Of a stretch of 64,000 nt of DNA, positions 55,403-64,000 are shown in pieces. Origin of the DNA: Bacillus sp. Cs-700. GTDB taxonomy: Bacteria > Bacillota > Bacilli > Bacillales > Guptibacillaceae. Position 1 is the first letter of the stretch. Every line of letters begins with the position of its first letter. The translations under genes and the position numbers were made by a program. Location: NCBI RefSeq assembly GCF_011082085.1, contig NZ_CP041063.1, positions 3,458,001 through 3,522,000 on the forward strand, read 5' to 3'. The notes below the pieces were generated by a model. That model was not told where the DNA came from, did not search any database, and saw nothing but the letters and a program-made list of their open reading frames with translations.

Positions 55403-55777
55403 ATGAAAATTTATAATTTTAGTCGGTCCGCAGGAAAAGAAATTACGAAGTTTGGATCGCAATTTATGATGTCTCGCATTACTAAGACGGATTCTAGCGT
55501 ACATATAGGTGTAATGTATCTGGACAAAGAAGGACTGGTTGGCTTTCATCAGGCCGTTACGCCGCAATTATTATTAATCGTCAGTGGTGAAGGGTTGGTA
55601 AGAGGGGAAGATAATGAGTTGATGGAGGTAAAAGAAGGGGATGCTGTCTTCTGGAATAAGGATGAATGGCATGAGACGACTACAGAAAAGGGATTAACCG
55701 CCATTGCCATCGAAGGTGAATTTGATCCGGAGTTGTTTTTAAATGAAAAAGAGGTGGCAGAAGAAACAGAAGCATGA
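55403..55777 (+). CDS. Cupin domain protein
   Basis: A 124-residue single-cupin protein. The beta-barrel motif region is GFHQAVTPQLLLIVSGEGLVRGEDNELMEVKEGDAVFWNKDEWHETTT, with the expected His and Gly residues of cupin motifs 1 and 2. The C-terminus is very acidic. It could be an enzyme or a small-molecule-binding protein; function unknown. GGAGGAGTAG precedes the ATG. Confidence 0.82.
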   Translation: MKIYNFSRSAGKEITKFGSQFMMSRITKTDSSVHIGVMYLDKEGLVGFHQAVTPQLLLIVSGEGLVRGEDNELMEVKEGDAVFWNKDEWHETTTEKGLTAIAIEGEFDPELFLNEKEVAEETEA

Positions 55778-55834
55778 GTGGAATACAGAAACAAAATGAT
55801 CTGATTATGAGAAAGCATCTAGATAAACATAAAC

Positions 55835-55868
55835 AAAAAAAGCTCTTCCACCGGGGAAGAGCTTTTTT
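55835..55868. terminator. Bidirectional hairpin terminator
   Basis: AGCTCTTCC pairs with GGAAGAGCT, with A and T runs on the two sides, between the cupin and csp genes. Confidence 0.85.
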
Positions 55869-55877
55869 ATATATGAT

Positions 55878-56078
55878 TTATGCTTTAACTACGTTAGTAG
55901 CTTGTGGTCCGCGGTTACCTTGCTCAGTGTCAAAAGTAACTGTTTGACCTTCTTCAAGAGTTTTGAAACCTTCGCCTTGAATAGCTGAGAAATGTACGAA
56001 TACGTCGTCTCCGCCTTCAACTTCGATGAAGCCAAAACCTTTTTCTGCGTTAAACCATTTTACTGTACCTTTGTTCAT
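55878..56078 (-). CDS. Cold-shock protein
   Basis: A 66-residue cold-shock domain protein. It has RNP1 KGFGFI and RNP2 DVFVHF, and ends TNVVKA, close to B. subtilis CspB/CspD. It is an RNA chaperone needed at low temperature. The ATG at 56078 lies 8 bases after GGAGG; a longer upstream frame has no such site. A leader of about 120 bases precedes it. Confidence 0.93.
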   Translation of the reverse strand: MNKGTVKWFNAEKGFGFIEVEGGDDVFVHFSAIQGEGFKTLEEGQTVTFDTEQGNRGPQATNVVKA

Positions 56079-56207
56079 GTGTGTATCCTCCAAGTGCATT
56101 TTGCACAAATATTACTATTCCTGCTCTACATAATCATTTGAGATGTAAGTACTTCCTAAAGTAGCCTGCTCTTTAATAATCAGTACCGAACAACAATAAT
56201 TAACCTT

Positions 56208-56235
56208 AGTATAACACGTCTCCCAAAAAAAGCAA
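56208..56235 (-). promoter_or_regulatory. csp promoter and long leader
   Basis: On the minus strand, TTGCTT (56230-56235), a 16-base spacer and an extended -10 TGTTATACT (TATACT at 56208-56213) form a promoter. It gives an untranslated leader of about 120 bases, as is usual for csp mRNAs. Confidence 0.65.
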
Positions 56236-56363
56236 ACCTCTTCTGGAAATTCCCGCAATTTCGTTGTGAAAAGGGCCCTGGGAATGAATGCGTTTAGCTT
56301 CGTAACCATTGATATATTAGGGTTTATAGGTATCTTTAGAAATATAAATAAGGCAGTGAGAAA

Positions 56364-56388
56364 GTTTTTAATGTAAAATGAAGTGTAT
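56364..56388 (+). promoter_or_regulatory. Weak sigma-B-like promoter before the RsbR-like gene
   Basis: GTTTTT (56364-56369), a 13-base spacer and GTGTAT (56383-56388) match the sigma-B consensus at 4 and 5 of 6 positions. This is suggestive only. Confidence 0.3.
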
Positions 56389-56436
56389 TCCTCTATGATA
56401 GGGTAGAGAATTGATTTATCAGCGGAGGTAGAAGAT

Positions 56437-57249
56437 ATGCCAATTCAGAGATCGTTCATTGATCAGGAAGTTCAATTAATCGGAAAACAGCTAGAAGCAA
56501 GAAAGTTAGATATTGCAAAAAGCTTACTCAAACCAGGTGCTGACAATGCAGAAGCACTGAGGTTACATACAGAGCTTGTTCAACTGTGTGCCGACACCAT
56601 TTTAATTGGTATAGAAGAAACAATGTCTAACGTTACAAAATGGGGAAGAGAGACGGGAGAGCTAGCGGTTAGTTATGGTTCAGAACTAGATGATTCACTA
56701 AAAACCACGTCAGAATTTAGACAAGCAATATGGGATGTCATTGAATTAATAACAGTCGAAGCAAACCAGTCGGTTCAAAGTGTTTTTAGAGCCGGAAAAT
56801 TGGTTGATCGTATGCTTGACCATGCTGTTTATGCATACAGCACAGCCTATGTCACCTCATATAAGAATAATCTCAGCCATGCACAAGAAGTGTTTCTAGA
56901 GCTTTCTGTTCCCGTTGTACCAATTCTTGAGGGCGTCGCTGTTTTGCCGATTATCGGTGATGTTGACACGCATCGGGCTAGTCTTCTTATGGAAACAGCA
57001 CTAAGAGAATCAACTGAAAAACGATTAACGCATTTATTTATCGATCTTTCTGGTGTCACTATTGTTGATACAATGGTTGCTAACAACATTTTTAATATTA
57101 TTTATTCTCTAGAGCTGCTAGGCGTTAAGGGGATCTTGTCAGGAATTAGGCCTGAAGTGGCACAAACGATGATTCATCTCGGGATCGATTTCTCTTCCAT
57201 TCAAACGCACAGTACGTTAAAACAAGCATTAGCCAGGCATATTTTATAA
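56437..57249 (+). CDS. RsbR-type STAS-domain stressosome protein
   Basis: A 270-residue protein of the RsbR family. The N-terminal half is a non-heme globin-like sensory domain and the C-terminal half (about 155-270) a STAS domain. The two phosphorylatable threonines are present at the expected spacing: Thr178 in DVDTHRA and Thr212 in VDTMVAN, matching RsbRA Thr171 and Thr205. It is expected to assemble with RsbS in stressosomes and feed into sigma-B activation through RsbT. It is not adjacent to the rsb operon, so it is a dispersed paralogue, like yojH, yqhA and ykoB. Confidence 0.88.
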   Translation: MPIQRSFIDQEVQLIGKQLEARKLDIAKSLLKPGADNAEALRLHTELVQLCADTILIGIEETMSNVTKWGRETGELAVSYGSELDDSLKTTSEFRQAIWDVIELITVEANQSVQSVFRAGKLVDRMLDHAVYAYSTAYVTSYKNNLSHAQEVFLELSVPVVPILEGVAVLPIIGDVDTHRASLLMETALRESTEKRLTHLFIDLSGVTIVDTMVANNIFNIIYSLELLGVKGILSGIRPEVAQTMIHLGIDFSSIQTHSTLKQALARHIL

Positions 57250-57271
57250 TCCGCTCAAACATTATTGAGAA

Positions 57272-57300
57272 AAAGCTGTCCAAAAGGGGCAGTTTTTTTA
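57272..57300 (+). terminator. Hairpin terminator
   Basis: A short imperfect stem (AAGCTGTCC with GGGGCAGTT) followed by seven T. Confidence 0.7.
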
Positions 57301-57532
57301 GTGAGAAAAAAACGAAAAAATTGGAATGTTTTTTAAAAATGAAATCCATTGACGGTGAAGACAATGACTAATAAAATGGTCTCGAAAAATCTTAGTAAGA
57401 TCCTCTCTTCCACAAGCAAGAACGCTACCATCTTAAGCGAAAAGACGGTTTGTCTTCAAAGGTCTGACTGACTAGCAGATGGAATCAGGATACTCAGGTT
57501 TTCTTTATTTTTTAGGAAGGGAGGATGTCGTA

Positions 57533-58168
57533 ATGCTTTATCGAATTACGGTTTATCTTCTTGGTATGTTTATTAACTTTTTTGGTGTCGCGCTTGTCAT
57601 TCATGCGACGCTTGGAGCCGGATTTTGGACTTCTTTTTTTATTGGGCTATCAGATTTAGCAGGACTTACCGTTGGGTTTTGGTATGGCTTGTTTCAAATC
57701 CTCGTCATTTTCTTGAATGGGAGTTTAATGAAACAGAAGCCAGAATATGGAGCGGTTCTGCCGATTATTCTAGAAAGCTTTATCCTCGACTTCTGGTTAG
57801 AAATTGTGTTTTCTTCCGTCCAGCTAACAGCAGCACCACTTATGGTAAAAGTTGCGATCCTCATTGCTGGAATGGTTGCAATTGGATTAGGCGTAGCCAT
57901 CTATATATTGCCACAGTTCCCGCGAGCACCATTTGATCAGCTTTTTCTTGTGATTAGCGCAAGATTCAATCTTAGTTTGCAAATGGGACAGACGATTGTA
58001 GCCATTGTCATGGCAACACTCGCTCTAATGATTGGTGGTCCAGTTGGTGTAGGAACAATTGCGCTCGTATTTTTACTTGGACCGATTATTCAATTCTGGT
58101 ATGAGAGAGCGTATCCAATGTATTACATGCTGTATCCTACGCAAGCACCGCACGAGGAATATTTATAA
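57533..58168 (+). CDS. YczE/YyaS/YitT-family membrane protein
   Basis: A 211-residue polytopic membrane protein with about five or six helices and the family motifs GVALVIHATLGAGFWTSFFIGLSDLAGLTVGFWYGLFQI and YILPQFPRAPFDQLFLVIS. Function is not established; the B. subtilis YczE relative affects antibiotic production. The ATG at 57533 follows GGGAGG with about 9 bases. Between the preceding terminator and this gene, about 280 bases hold only a 35-codon weak ORF at 57364-57471 without a good ribosome binding site. Confidence 0.8.
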   Translation: MLYRITVYLLGMFINFFGVALVIHATLGAGFWTSFFIGLSDLAGLTVGFWYGLFQILVIFLNGSLMKQKPEYGAVLPIILESFILDFWLEIVFSSVQLTAAPLMVKVAILIAGMVAIGLGVAIYILPQFPRAPFDQLFLVISARFNLSLQMGQTIVAIVMATLALMIGGPVGVGTIALVFLLGPIIQFWYERAYPMYYMLYPTQAPHEEYL

Positions 58169-58180
58169 ATGTGTATGACG

Positions 58181-58216
58181 AGACGCTTTTGTGCAAATGC
58201 AAAAGCGTCTTTTTTA
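58181..58216 (+). terminator. Hairpin terminator
   Basis: AGACGCTTTTG pairs with CAAAAGCGTCT, followed by T. Confidence 0.85.
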
Positions 58217-58298
58217 ACGATAATGAAATTCCGTCACTATATTTTGACTTTTGCGAAATTTAAAACACGGGTATAACCATTCTGGGAGGGATAAACTG

Positions 58299-59297
58299 AT
58301 GAAGAAAATAATCAATCAACCAGACGACGTTGTAAGCCAAATGCTGGACGGAATGGTGAAAGCTCATCCCGAATCCTATCAAAGACTGGAAGGTACAACG
58401 GTCCTCGTAAGAAAAAATCTGTCTGAAAACAAAGTAGGTATTGTTAGCGGTGGAGGAAGTGGACATGAACCTGCACATGCGGGGTTCGTTGGAGAAGGTA
58501 TGCTCGATGCAGCTGTGAGCGGAGAAGTGTTTACGTCTCCTACACCTGATCAGATGTTAGAAGCGATTAAAGCAGTGGATCAAGGTGCTGGAGTTCTCCT
58601 TATTACTAAAAATTACACTGGGGATGTTATGAACTTTGAAATGGCGGCCGAGATGGCTGAAGACGAAGGGATATCTATCGAACAAGTGATTGTTAATGAT
58701 GATGTTGCGGTAGAAGATAGTACTCATACGACAGGTCGAAGAGGTGTAGCAGGAACTATTTTCGTTCATAAGATTGCAGGGGCAGCGGCCAAAGAAGGTA
58801 AAACACTGAAAGAAGTGAAAGCGCTTGCTGAGGAAGTGATTCATAACGTGAGATCAATGGGTGTAGCGCTTCATCCGGCACAGGTTCCTGGCTCAGGAAA
58901 TCCAGGGTTTGATATTAAAGAAAATGAAATGGAGCTTGGGATTGGCATTCATGGTGAGCCTGGAATGGAAACGATCGGACTGGTTTCAGCAGATGAATTG
59001 GCAGAGCGTCTTGTAGAAGAAGTACTACCCGAACTAGAACTAAAACAAGGCGATGAAACAGCTGTCATCGTAAATGGAATGGGCGCAACTCCATTAATGG
59101 AGCTATACATTCTAACTAATCGTATACATGATCTTTTAAAGGAAAAAGGCATTAAAGCGGAAGTGACGTTAGTTGGCAACTATATGACTGCGCTTGAAAT
59201 GGCAGGTGCTTCTTTAACAGTTCTAAAGTTAACGAATGAACTAAAGAAATACGTGACAAACCCCTGTCAAACAATTGCATGGACGATAAACGACTAA
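58299..59297 (+). CDS. dhaK: Dihydroxyacetone kinase, DHA-binding subunit
   Basis: A 332-residue subunit that binds dihydroxyacetone covalently through His218 (in GIHGEPG), the same number as in E. coli DhaK. VSGGGSGHEPAHAGFVG is the other signature. The ATG at 58299 has GGGAGGG 7 bases upstream. First of three genes dhaKLM for the PTS-dependent kinase; no DhaS/DhaR regulator or glycerol uptake gene is seen next to it. Confidence 0.95.
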   Translation: MKKIINQPDDVVSQMLDGMVKAHPESYQRLEGTTVLVRKNLSENKVGIVSGGGSGHEPAHAGFVGEGMLDAAVSGEVFTSPTPDQMLEAIKAVDQGAGVLLITKNYTGDVMNFEMAAEMAEDEGISIEQVIVNDDVAVEDSTHTTGRRGVAGTIFVHKIAGAAAKEGKTLKEVKALAEEVIHNVRSMGVALHPAQVPGSGNPGFDIKENEMELGIGIHGEPGMETIGLVSADELAERLVEEVLPELELKQGDETAVIVNGMGATPLMELYILTNRIHDLLKEKGIKAEVTLVGNYMTALEMAGASLTVLKLTNELKKYVTNPCQTIAWTIND

Positions 59298-59310
59298 GGG
59301 AGGCTAAGGT

Positions 59311-59931
59311 ATGTTTACGGCAGAGATGGCTAGACAATGGATCAAAGAGTCTGCTAAAAAGATAGAATCAAATAAAGAACAACTAACAGATCTTGATCAG
59401 GCGCTTGGTGATGGAGATCACGGTCTTAACATGACAAGAGGCTTTAAGGCGGCTGTCGAACAGCTGAATGAAGAGACGGATGAACCCGGGAAAGTGCTGA
59501 AGGCTGTTGGAACAAGTCTTTTGTCAAAGATAGGCGGTGCTTCAGGACCGCTTTACGGAACTCTTTTCATGAAAGCTGGAAATCAGTTAGCCGGAACAAA
59601 AGTGCAGCTTAGCGATCTTTCTTCAAGTCTTCGAGTTGGCGTGGATGCCATGAAGAAACGAGGAAAGGCTGAGCGAGAAGAAAAGACGATGATCGATTTA
59701 CTTGAACCTGTGATTGAGTTAATGGAAGAGAAGGGAAACGAGCTTACATCTGATCTTTTGATCGACAAAGCGAAGGGTGCACTTGAGCATGTCAAAGAGT
59801 ATGAAGCGAAGAAAGGGAGAGCAGCTTACTACAAAGAAAAATCAAAAGGGAAACAGGATGCGGGGGCGCAGTCTTCTTATTATGTAATAGAATCCCTTGC
59901 AGCAGTACTTGATAAGGACGGTGAAGCCTAA
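59311..59931 (+). CDS. dhaL: Dihydroxyacetone kinase, ADP-binding subunit
   Basis: A 206-residue helical subunit that keeps a tightly bound ADP/ATP as cofactor. The nucleotide-metal motif LDQALGDGDHGLNMTRGF and the GGASGPLYGTLF block are clear. A GGAGG element precedes its ATG. Its last base overlaps the dhaM start. Confidence 0.95.
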   Translation: MFTAEMARQWIKESAKKIESNKEQLTDLDQALGDGDHGLNMTRGFKAAVEQLNEETDEPGKVLKAVGTSLLSKIGGASGPLYGTLFMKAGNQLAGTKVQLSDLSSSLRVGVDAMKKRGKAEREEKTMIDLLEPVIELMEEKGNELTSDLLIDKAKGALEHVKEYEAKKGRAAYYKEKSKGKQDAGAQSSYYVIESLAAVLDKDGEA

Positions 59932-60317
59932 TGGTCAGTCTTGTTCTTGTGTCACATAGTCCTGATATTTCAAAGGGATTGAAAAAGATGCTTGATGAAG
60001 CCCAGCCAGAAGTCACTGTGCTTGATGCTGGAGGAACAGATGAAGGTGAAATGGGAACGAGTGCTATTAAAATTCAAACCGCTATTGAAAAGGCGGATCA
60101 TGGGGATGGCGTCGTTATTCTCGTGGATTTCGGAAGCTCAGTCATGAATGCAGAGATGGCGATCGATTTAATAGAGGATGCTCATTCCGTCAAAATTGCG
60201 AATGCTCCATTAATTGAAGGCGCCTATAGTGCGGTGATGGAGGCTGGTTTTGGCAAGTCACTAGATGAAGTAGTGGAATCAGCCGTTCATGCAAAAGATA
60301 CGAAGAAAGTGCAGTAA
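59931..60317 (+). CDS. dhaM: PTS-dependent dihydroxyacetone kinase, phosphotransfer subunit
   Basis: A 128-residue EIIA-mannose-like subunit that passes phosphate from HPr to DhaL-ADP. The active His9 is in LVSHSPDIS, and GTDEGEMGTSAIKIQ and VDFGSSVMNAEMAID are conserved. This is the short single-domain DhaM of Gram-positives; the E. coli form carries extra HPr and EI domains. It overlaps dhaL by 1 base and is followed by a terminator. Confidence 0.93.
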   Translation: MVSLVLVSHSPDISKGLKKMLDEAQPEVTVLDAGGTDEGEMGTSAIKIQTAIEKADHGDGVVILVDFGSSVMNAEMAIDLIEDAHSVKIANAPLIEGAYSAVMEAGFGKSLDEVVESAVHAKDTKKVQ

Positions 60318-60329
60318 AAAAAGAATTAA

Positions 60330-60367
60330 TAAAAAACAGCGCATCCGCCTGGATGCGCTGTTTTTTT
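60330..60367. terminator. Bidirectional hairpin terminator
   Basis: AAAAAACAGCGCATCC pairs with GGATGCGCTGTTTTTT between the convergent dhaM and P450 genes. Confidence 0.9.
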
Positions 60368-60370
60368 ATT

Positions 60371-63300
60371 TTAAGCGCCAGCCCATACATCTTTCGCATA
60401 TCGGCCGTCTCGCTCAAGTTCTTCTAGCCATTGAATCGCTTCTTGCTCAGTTGTTTCATACATCGATTGATAGCTTGTGATTATCGTTTGCTCAACTTCA
60501 GGAGCCATGTGGCTACCGTCGCCGCAAACGTATAAGCGTCCACCGTCTTTTAGAAGTGGGATAACATCTAAAGCATTCTCGGATACAAGATGTTGTACAT
60601 ACGTTTTTTTCTGTCCAGGGCAACGTGAAAATGCCGTGTGAAGAGTAACTAGTTCATCTTTTTCAGCCTGTTCAAGTTCTTCCTGATATAAATAATCATG
60701 TTCAGGATTACGGCAACCGAAGTAGAGGTGAGCTGCACCAAGCTCGTTGCCTTGCTTACTTAATTCTCGGCGGGCTTGAATGAAACCTCTAAATGGCGCA
60801 ATACCTGTTCCAGGTCCAATTAAGACCATTGGTGTTTCTGGATCTTCTGGAAGCTGGAAGTTGGACTGTGGTGTATTAATGAAGCAGGCCACTTTGTCAC
60901 CAAATTCACGCGTTGCCAGGTAGTTCGAAGCAACACCCTTGTATTCTCCCTTGCCATTCCAAGCAGTGTCACGAACGACACTAACCGTCATGCTCGCTTC
61001 TCGTTCTTTATAAAGCGGAGAACTTGAAATCGAGTAGTAACGAGCCTTCAATGGTGGAAGTAGTGCAATGAAACGCTCAAATGGAATCTCGCAAGCTAGA
61101 TAGTGTTCAACGAGTTCTAGCATCGTAACGCGCTTCTCAAGAACTTCCTTTTTATATGTGTCGTCTTCAAGTAATTGTTCGAGCTCAACAACATGAGGTG
61201 GGCAAACTGTATGTGAAGCTAGCGCCCGTATTTGAGAACGTGTTGCTGGTTCTTGAAGTTCTACATATGAAGAAAGAAGCTCTTGGAGTTTCACTGGTTT
61301 ATCAGTAGGAAGGTGAGCCGCTTTGCCAGAATCTCCAGTTAGTAGCACGTGATCATGCCCATTTAACGAGAATCGTTCAAGAACACGATTGACCATTTCA
61401 TCACTATTTTGTGGAAGGATGCCGACATGATCACCTTCTTGATAGGTCACACCGTCAGGTAACATCAGTTCAATGTGTCGCGTGCTTCTTCCACTCTCTG
61501 TATGTTGTAATTCAACATTTCGATTAATAATCGCAGTGAACGCATGGTGTGTTCTAGCGAGAGGCGTATCACTTACGCCACTTACGAAGCTCATTGAAAT
61601 GGCACTGTTTTCTGAGCTGTTTTCATTTAGTTCGATATTCATCGCTTCTGCGAGATTTGGCCATAGCGTTGCTTCCCATTTCTCATAATCGCCTTCAAAG
61701 TCATCGCTTGCATCCCCATCCCCAGTTTCAGAAATTCGATGAGCACCTTTCTTTGATAGCTGCTCATCAATTAGGGATGGAATCCGTTGATACGTGTTGG
61801 CCCAGTTGCGGTCACCGCAACCAAAGACGGCATAATGGACACCGTTTACTGCTCCATCTTCCATCTCATCAAGCCACTGTACAAACTCATCCGCATTGTC
61901 TGGAGGATTTCCGTTATAGGAAGCGGAAACAATCAGAACAGCTCCGTCTTGAGGAAGTTCATTAACATAATCGTTCAGAGGAGCAACTTCAGAGCTAAAG
62001 CCTTGTTGGCGGCCAGTTTCAGCAAGGTCACGAGCAATTCCTTCAGCTGTGCCTAGATTGGATCCATATAAGACAAGAAGAGGAGTTCCATGCGCATTTT
62101 CGACGGGTGCTGGTGCTGTTTTCTTTTCTTTTTCAACAGGTTCAGCTTGTGTAACAAAAGAGATCGATTCCTTCCTTTGCTTCACTTTCATTTTAAGACC
62201 ATCGGGTTTGAGCGTTAATGTTTCTTTCACATCAAGTTGATAGTTCGAATGATCGATAAGATCAAAGTGCTGAATAACCATACCGAGAACGAGCGTCGCT
62301 TCATGTAGTGAGAATTGTTGTCCGATACATGCGCGCTGCCCATTTCCGAACGGCTTATAAGCGTGTTGGGGGATAGAAGACGGGTCTTCAAAGCGTTCAG
62401 GTACGAATTCTTCCACGTTATCACCCCAAATGGATTTATCACGATGTAGTTCGGGGAGTAGAAGCGTGAACTCGTCACCTTTTTCTACATCATATTCACC
62501 ATTCAATGTTGTATCTTCCTTCGCATAGAGAGAAAAGGCAGGAGCGGTTGGCCATAAGCGAAGGGATTCATTAAGAATCATTCGAACATATTTGAGCTGC
62601 TTCACCTGCTTATAATCAGGAATAGCATCGCCAACGACACGGTCTACTTCTTCTTGAGCTTTGGCAAGCTTATCTGGATTATTCATTAGGTAGTAAAGTG
62701 TAAAGGAAAGCAATCCACTTGTCGTTTCATGTCCAGCGATTAAGAATGTGATAATTTGGAAACGAATATTCTCATCATCAAGCGGTTCACCTGTTTCAGG
62801 GTCTTTTCCTTTCAACATATGTGCTAAAAGATCGTCCTCGCCTTGATCACCATTCTTCTTACGGTCTGCGATTAAGCCATCGACAAGAGAAAACATATAG
62901 TCAATATCATCTTTAAATTGTTTTTTGGAGCGTACCATTAGTTTATCTTGAACCCCTAGACGCTGTGATTGATTCATCGCTTCATCCAAAGCACGAACCA
63001 TCGCATCAACAAATTCATGGTTGGTTTCTCTGTAAAAGCTATTAAAGCGAAAATCGAATCCACAAAGGCCAATCGTATCAAGAGTTAAACGCGTCATATC
63101 TTCGGGAACATCAATTTCTTCATCATGGTTAAGGCGTGCCCACTTCTGAATAAGCTGTGTAGCAAGATCCACCATTTTATTATGATAGCCTTTCATTGCT
63201 TGTTGACTAAAGCTTGGAAGGAGGATGTTGTGGGCTTTTTTCCAATTCTGTTCGTTCGTCTCACTTGTAAATAAGCCATCTCCACCAAAAGCGCGAACTT

Positions 63301-63535
63301 TTTGAAGAACGGGTCCTACTTTTTTGTCGAAGCGTTTTTCATCTGTTATTTCCGATACAAGTGATGCACTAGAGACAAACGTACTGGTGCGTCCAGGAAA
63401 TTGAAACTGATAAATTGGCCCCAGTTCTTTAGCAAGTTTCATAAACGATTGAATGGGTTTTTCTTTATCAATAAGAGGAAGGCTTCCTAAAGGTCCATAA
63501 GTTTTTGGCTGTGGGAACGATTTCTTAATAGTCAA
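60371..63535 (-). CDS. Bifunctional cytochrome P450/NADPH-P450 reductase (CYP102A, P450 BM3 type)
   Basis: A 1054-residue self-sufficient fatty acid hydroxylase. The heme domain (1 to about 470) has the oxygen-binding AGHETTS, the ExxR helix (ESLRLW) and heme Cys403 in [10 protein letters not shown]. The FMN flavodoxin-like domain starts near 485 ([20 protein letters not shown]), and the FAD/NADPH domain (about 660-1054) has [20 protein letters not shown] and ends YAKDVWAGA. Homologues are B. megaterium P450 BM3 and B. subtilis CypB/CypD, which hydroxylate fatty acids near the omega end. A TTG start follows GAGGTGA. The TetR-type gene upstream is its likely regulator. Confidence 0.95.
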   Translation of the reverse strand: MTIKKSFPQPKTYGPLGSLPLIDKEKPIQSFMKLAKELGPIYQFQFPGRTSTFVSSASLVSEITDEKRFDKKVGPVLQKVRAFGGDGLFTSETNEQNWKKAHNILLPSFSQQAMKGYHNKMVDLATQLIQKWARLNHDEEIDVPEDMTRLTLDTIGLCGFDFRFNSFYRETNHEFVDAMVRALDEAMNQSQRLGVQDKLMVRSKKQFKDDIDYMFSLVDGLIADRKKNGDQGEDDLLAHMLKGKDPETGEPLDDENIRFQIITFLIAGHETTSGLLSFTLYYLMNNPDKLAKAQEEVDRVVGDAIPDYKQVKQLKYVRMILNESLRLWPTAPAFSLYAKEDTTLNGEYDVEKGDEFTLLLPELHRDKSIWGDNVEEFVPERFEDPSSIPQHAYKPFGNGQRACIGQQFSLHEATLVLGMVIQHFDLIDHSNYQLDVKETLTLKPDGLKMKVKQRKESISFVTQAEPVEKEKKTAPAPVENAHGTPLLVLYGSNLGTAEGIARDLAETGRQQGFSSEVAPLNDYVNELPQDGAVLIVSASYNGNPPDNADEFVQWLDEMEDGAVNGVHYAVFGCGDRNWANTYQRIPSLIDEQLSKKGAHRISETGDGDASDDFEGDYEKWEATLWPNLAEAMNIELNENSSENSAISMSFVSGVSDTPLARTHHAFTAIINRNVELQHTESGRSTRHIELMLPDGVTYQEGDHVGILPQNSDEMVNRVLERFSLNGHDHVLLTGDSGKAAHLPTDKPVKLQELLSSYVELQEPATRSQIRALASHTVCPPHVVELEQLLEDDTYKKEVLEKRVTMLELVEHYLACEIPFERFIALLPPLKARYYSISSSPLYKEREASMTVSVVRDTAWNGKGEYKGVASNYLATREFGDKVACFINTPQSNFQLPEDPETPMVLIGPGTGIAPFRGFIQARRELSKQGNELGAAHLYFGCRNPEHDYLYQEELEQAEKDELVTLHTAFSRCPGQKKTYVQHLVSENALDVIPLLKDGGRLYVCGDGSHMAPEVEQTIITSYQSMYETTEQEAIQWLEELERDGRYAKDVWAGA

Positions 63536-63565
63536 GATGAATCACCTCATTAGTAATTTTTGGAT

Positions 63566-63589
63566 CGGAATGAACGTTCATTCATTATC
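63566..63589 (-). promoter_or_regulatory. Bm3R1/FatR-like operator with possible internal promoter
   Basis: A palindrome centred on AATGAACGTTCATT (63569-63582) lies between the regulator and P450 genes. Its 63566-63583 portion matches 18 of 20 bases of the Bm3R1 operator known from B. megaterium, as I recall it. On the minus strand a -10-like GATAAT (63584-63589) abuts the operator, but the matching -35 is weak. Confidence 0.65.
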
Positions 63590-63610
63590 TTGTATGAAGA
63601 GACTTGCTCT

Positions 63611-64000
63611 TCATTGATGGGATCTAACTGAGTCCCATAAGCATTCTTCAATATTTGACAGGAGCTCTGGATCTGGATCGAGCTCACCTGCTCTTACAAG
63701 GTTCTGAAGTTCAAGAAATGCGCCATATACAATAGCGATTAGGGCTTCAGAAGGCAGGTTTCGAATAACAGCATGTTGTTTACCAGTATCAAAGAAATTT
63801 CTTAATAAGTTCAGCAATTGATCAAAATCAGTCCGACTTTGTTGATCCAAAAAGTGAGATGCACTATGTTTTTTAATAAAATATAGTGCGTGTTCATTCT
63901 GGTTTGTAAACAAAATCATTGCCTTAAAAATATGATGAAACTGATTCCGTATAGGCTTATGAAATGGAAATTGATCCTTAATCGTATTTGTAAATGTTTC
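63611..64000 (-). CDS. TetR family regulator, partial (C-terminal part; FatR/Bm3R1-like)
   Basis: The gene runs off the window: the frame is open from the stop at 63611 to the last base, giving 129 residues of C-terminal ligand-binding domain. The N-terminal HTH is outside. ATG at 63919 is only an internal Met, since the frame continues upstream without a stop. From its position upstream of the CYP102A gene in the same direction, it is very likely the fatty-acid-responsive repressor FatR/Bm3R1, though the DNA-binding part cannot be checked here. Confidence 0.8.
   Translation of the reverse strand, partial: ETFTNTIKDQFPFHKPIRNQFHHIFKAMILFTNQNEHALYFIKKHSASHFLDQQSRTDFDQLLNLLRNFFDTGKQHAVIRNLPSEALIAIVYGAFLELQNLVRAGELDPDPELLSNIEECLWDSVRSHQ

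Noticed and set aside
57364-57471. A 35-codon ORF upstream of the YczE-type gene
   Set aside because: Poor Shine-Dalgarno and no recognisable product; too weak to call a gene.

Overview
The window reads as a chromosomal segment of a low-GC Gram-positive member of the Bacillaceae. Supporting signs are AGGAGG-type ribosome binding sites, frequent TTG/GTG starts, a tyrosine T-box leader, an LtaS-type lipoteichoic acid synthase, an RsbR-like STAS protein, a CYP102A (P450 BM3 type) fusion, an rbsRKDACB operon in the Bacillus order, and many genes like those of B. subtilis. The betaine transporter, cation/proton antiporter and DUF368 protein would suit a marine, salt- or alkali-tolerant genus, but the genus is an inference. 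I see no rRNA, tRNA, CRISPR array, prophage or intact insertion sequence. Most transcription units end in clear hairpin terminators, many of them bidirectional between convergent genes.

Layout. 0-9.3 kb: housekeeping and stress genes (GNAT, azoreductase, 3-methyladenine glycosylase, SGNH hydrolase, two Nudix enzymes, a DCC thiol protein, a FabG-like reductase, a pyruvate oxidase behind a sigma-B-like promoter). 9.3-14.5 kb: a DMT permease, a DUF368 polyprenyl-phosphate transporter candidate, and a minus-strand cluster encoding UDP-sulfoquinovose synthase, an SQD2/SqdX-type glycosyltransferase and a GtrA protein, which together predict sulfolipid (SQDG) synthesis. 14.5-20 kb: an MFS permease, an HTH/membrane protein pair with a promoter-embedded operator, ferrochelatase with a Fur/PerR-like box, and T-box-controlled tyrS. 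20-30 kb: a YtkA-like lipoprotein, a 1632-residue secreted lamin-tail/metallophosphoesterase protein, a HAD hydrolase, an isochorismatase-like hydrolase, Ohr and an orphan amino-acid binding protein. 30-37.4 kb: betaine transporter, ZIP metal transporter, thioredoxin-like protein, an isolated minimal tyrosine recombinase, a CPA1 antiporter and a Nei-type glycosylase.

37.4-43.2 kb is the complete ribose operon rbsRKDACB with a palindromic operator and a possible cre site. 43-50 kb holds a phosphotransferase, an aldo/keto reductase, a Nudix enzyme, a DUF2294 protein, a Nudix-PP2C fusion, and a PadR-ChrA chromate operon. 50-60 kb holds a 14-TM drug exporter, ltaS, an MBL-fold hydrolase, a cupin, a cold-shock protein, an RsbR paralogue, a YczE-type membrane protein and the PTS-dependent dihydroxyacetone kinase dhaKLM. 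The end carries a P450-reductase fusion and its TetR regulator, the latter cut by the window edge, with a Bm3R1-like operator between them.

The most interesting points are the sulfolipid cluster in a heterotrophic Bacillaceae, the Nudix-PP2C fusion, the giant LTD/phosphoesterase exoprotein, the stand-alone recombinase, and a set of predicted control sites (sigma-B-like promoters, Fur/PerR box, HTH operator, FatR/Bm3R1 operator). Nothing could be searched against a database here; family names come from recognised motifs.
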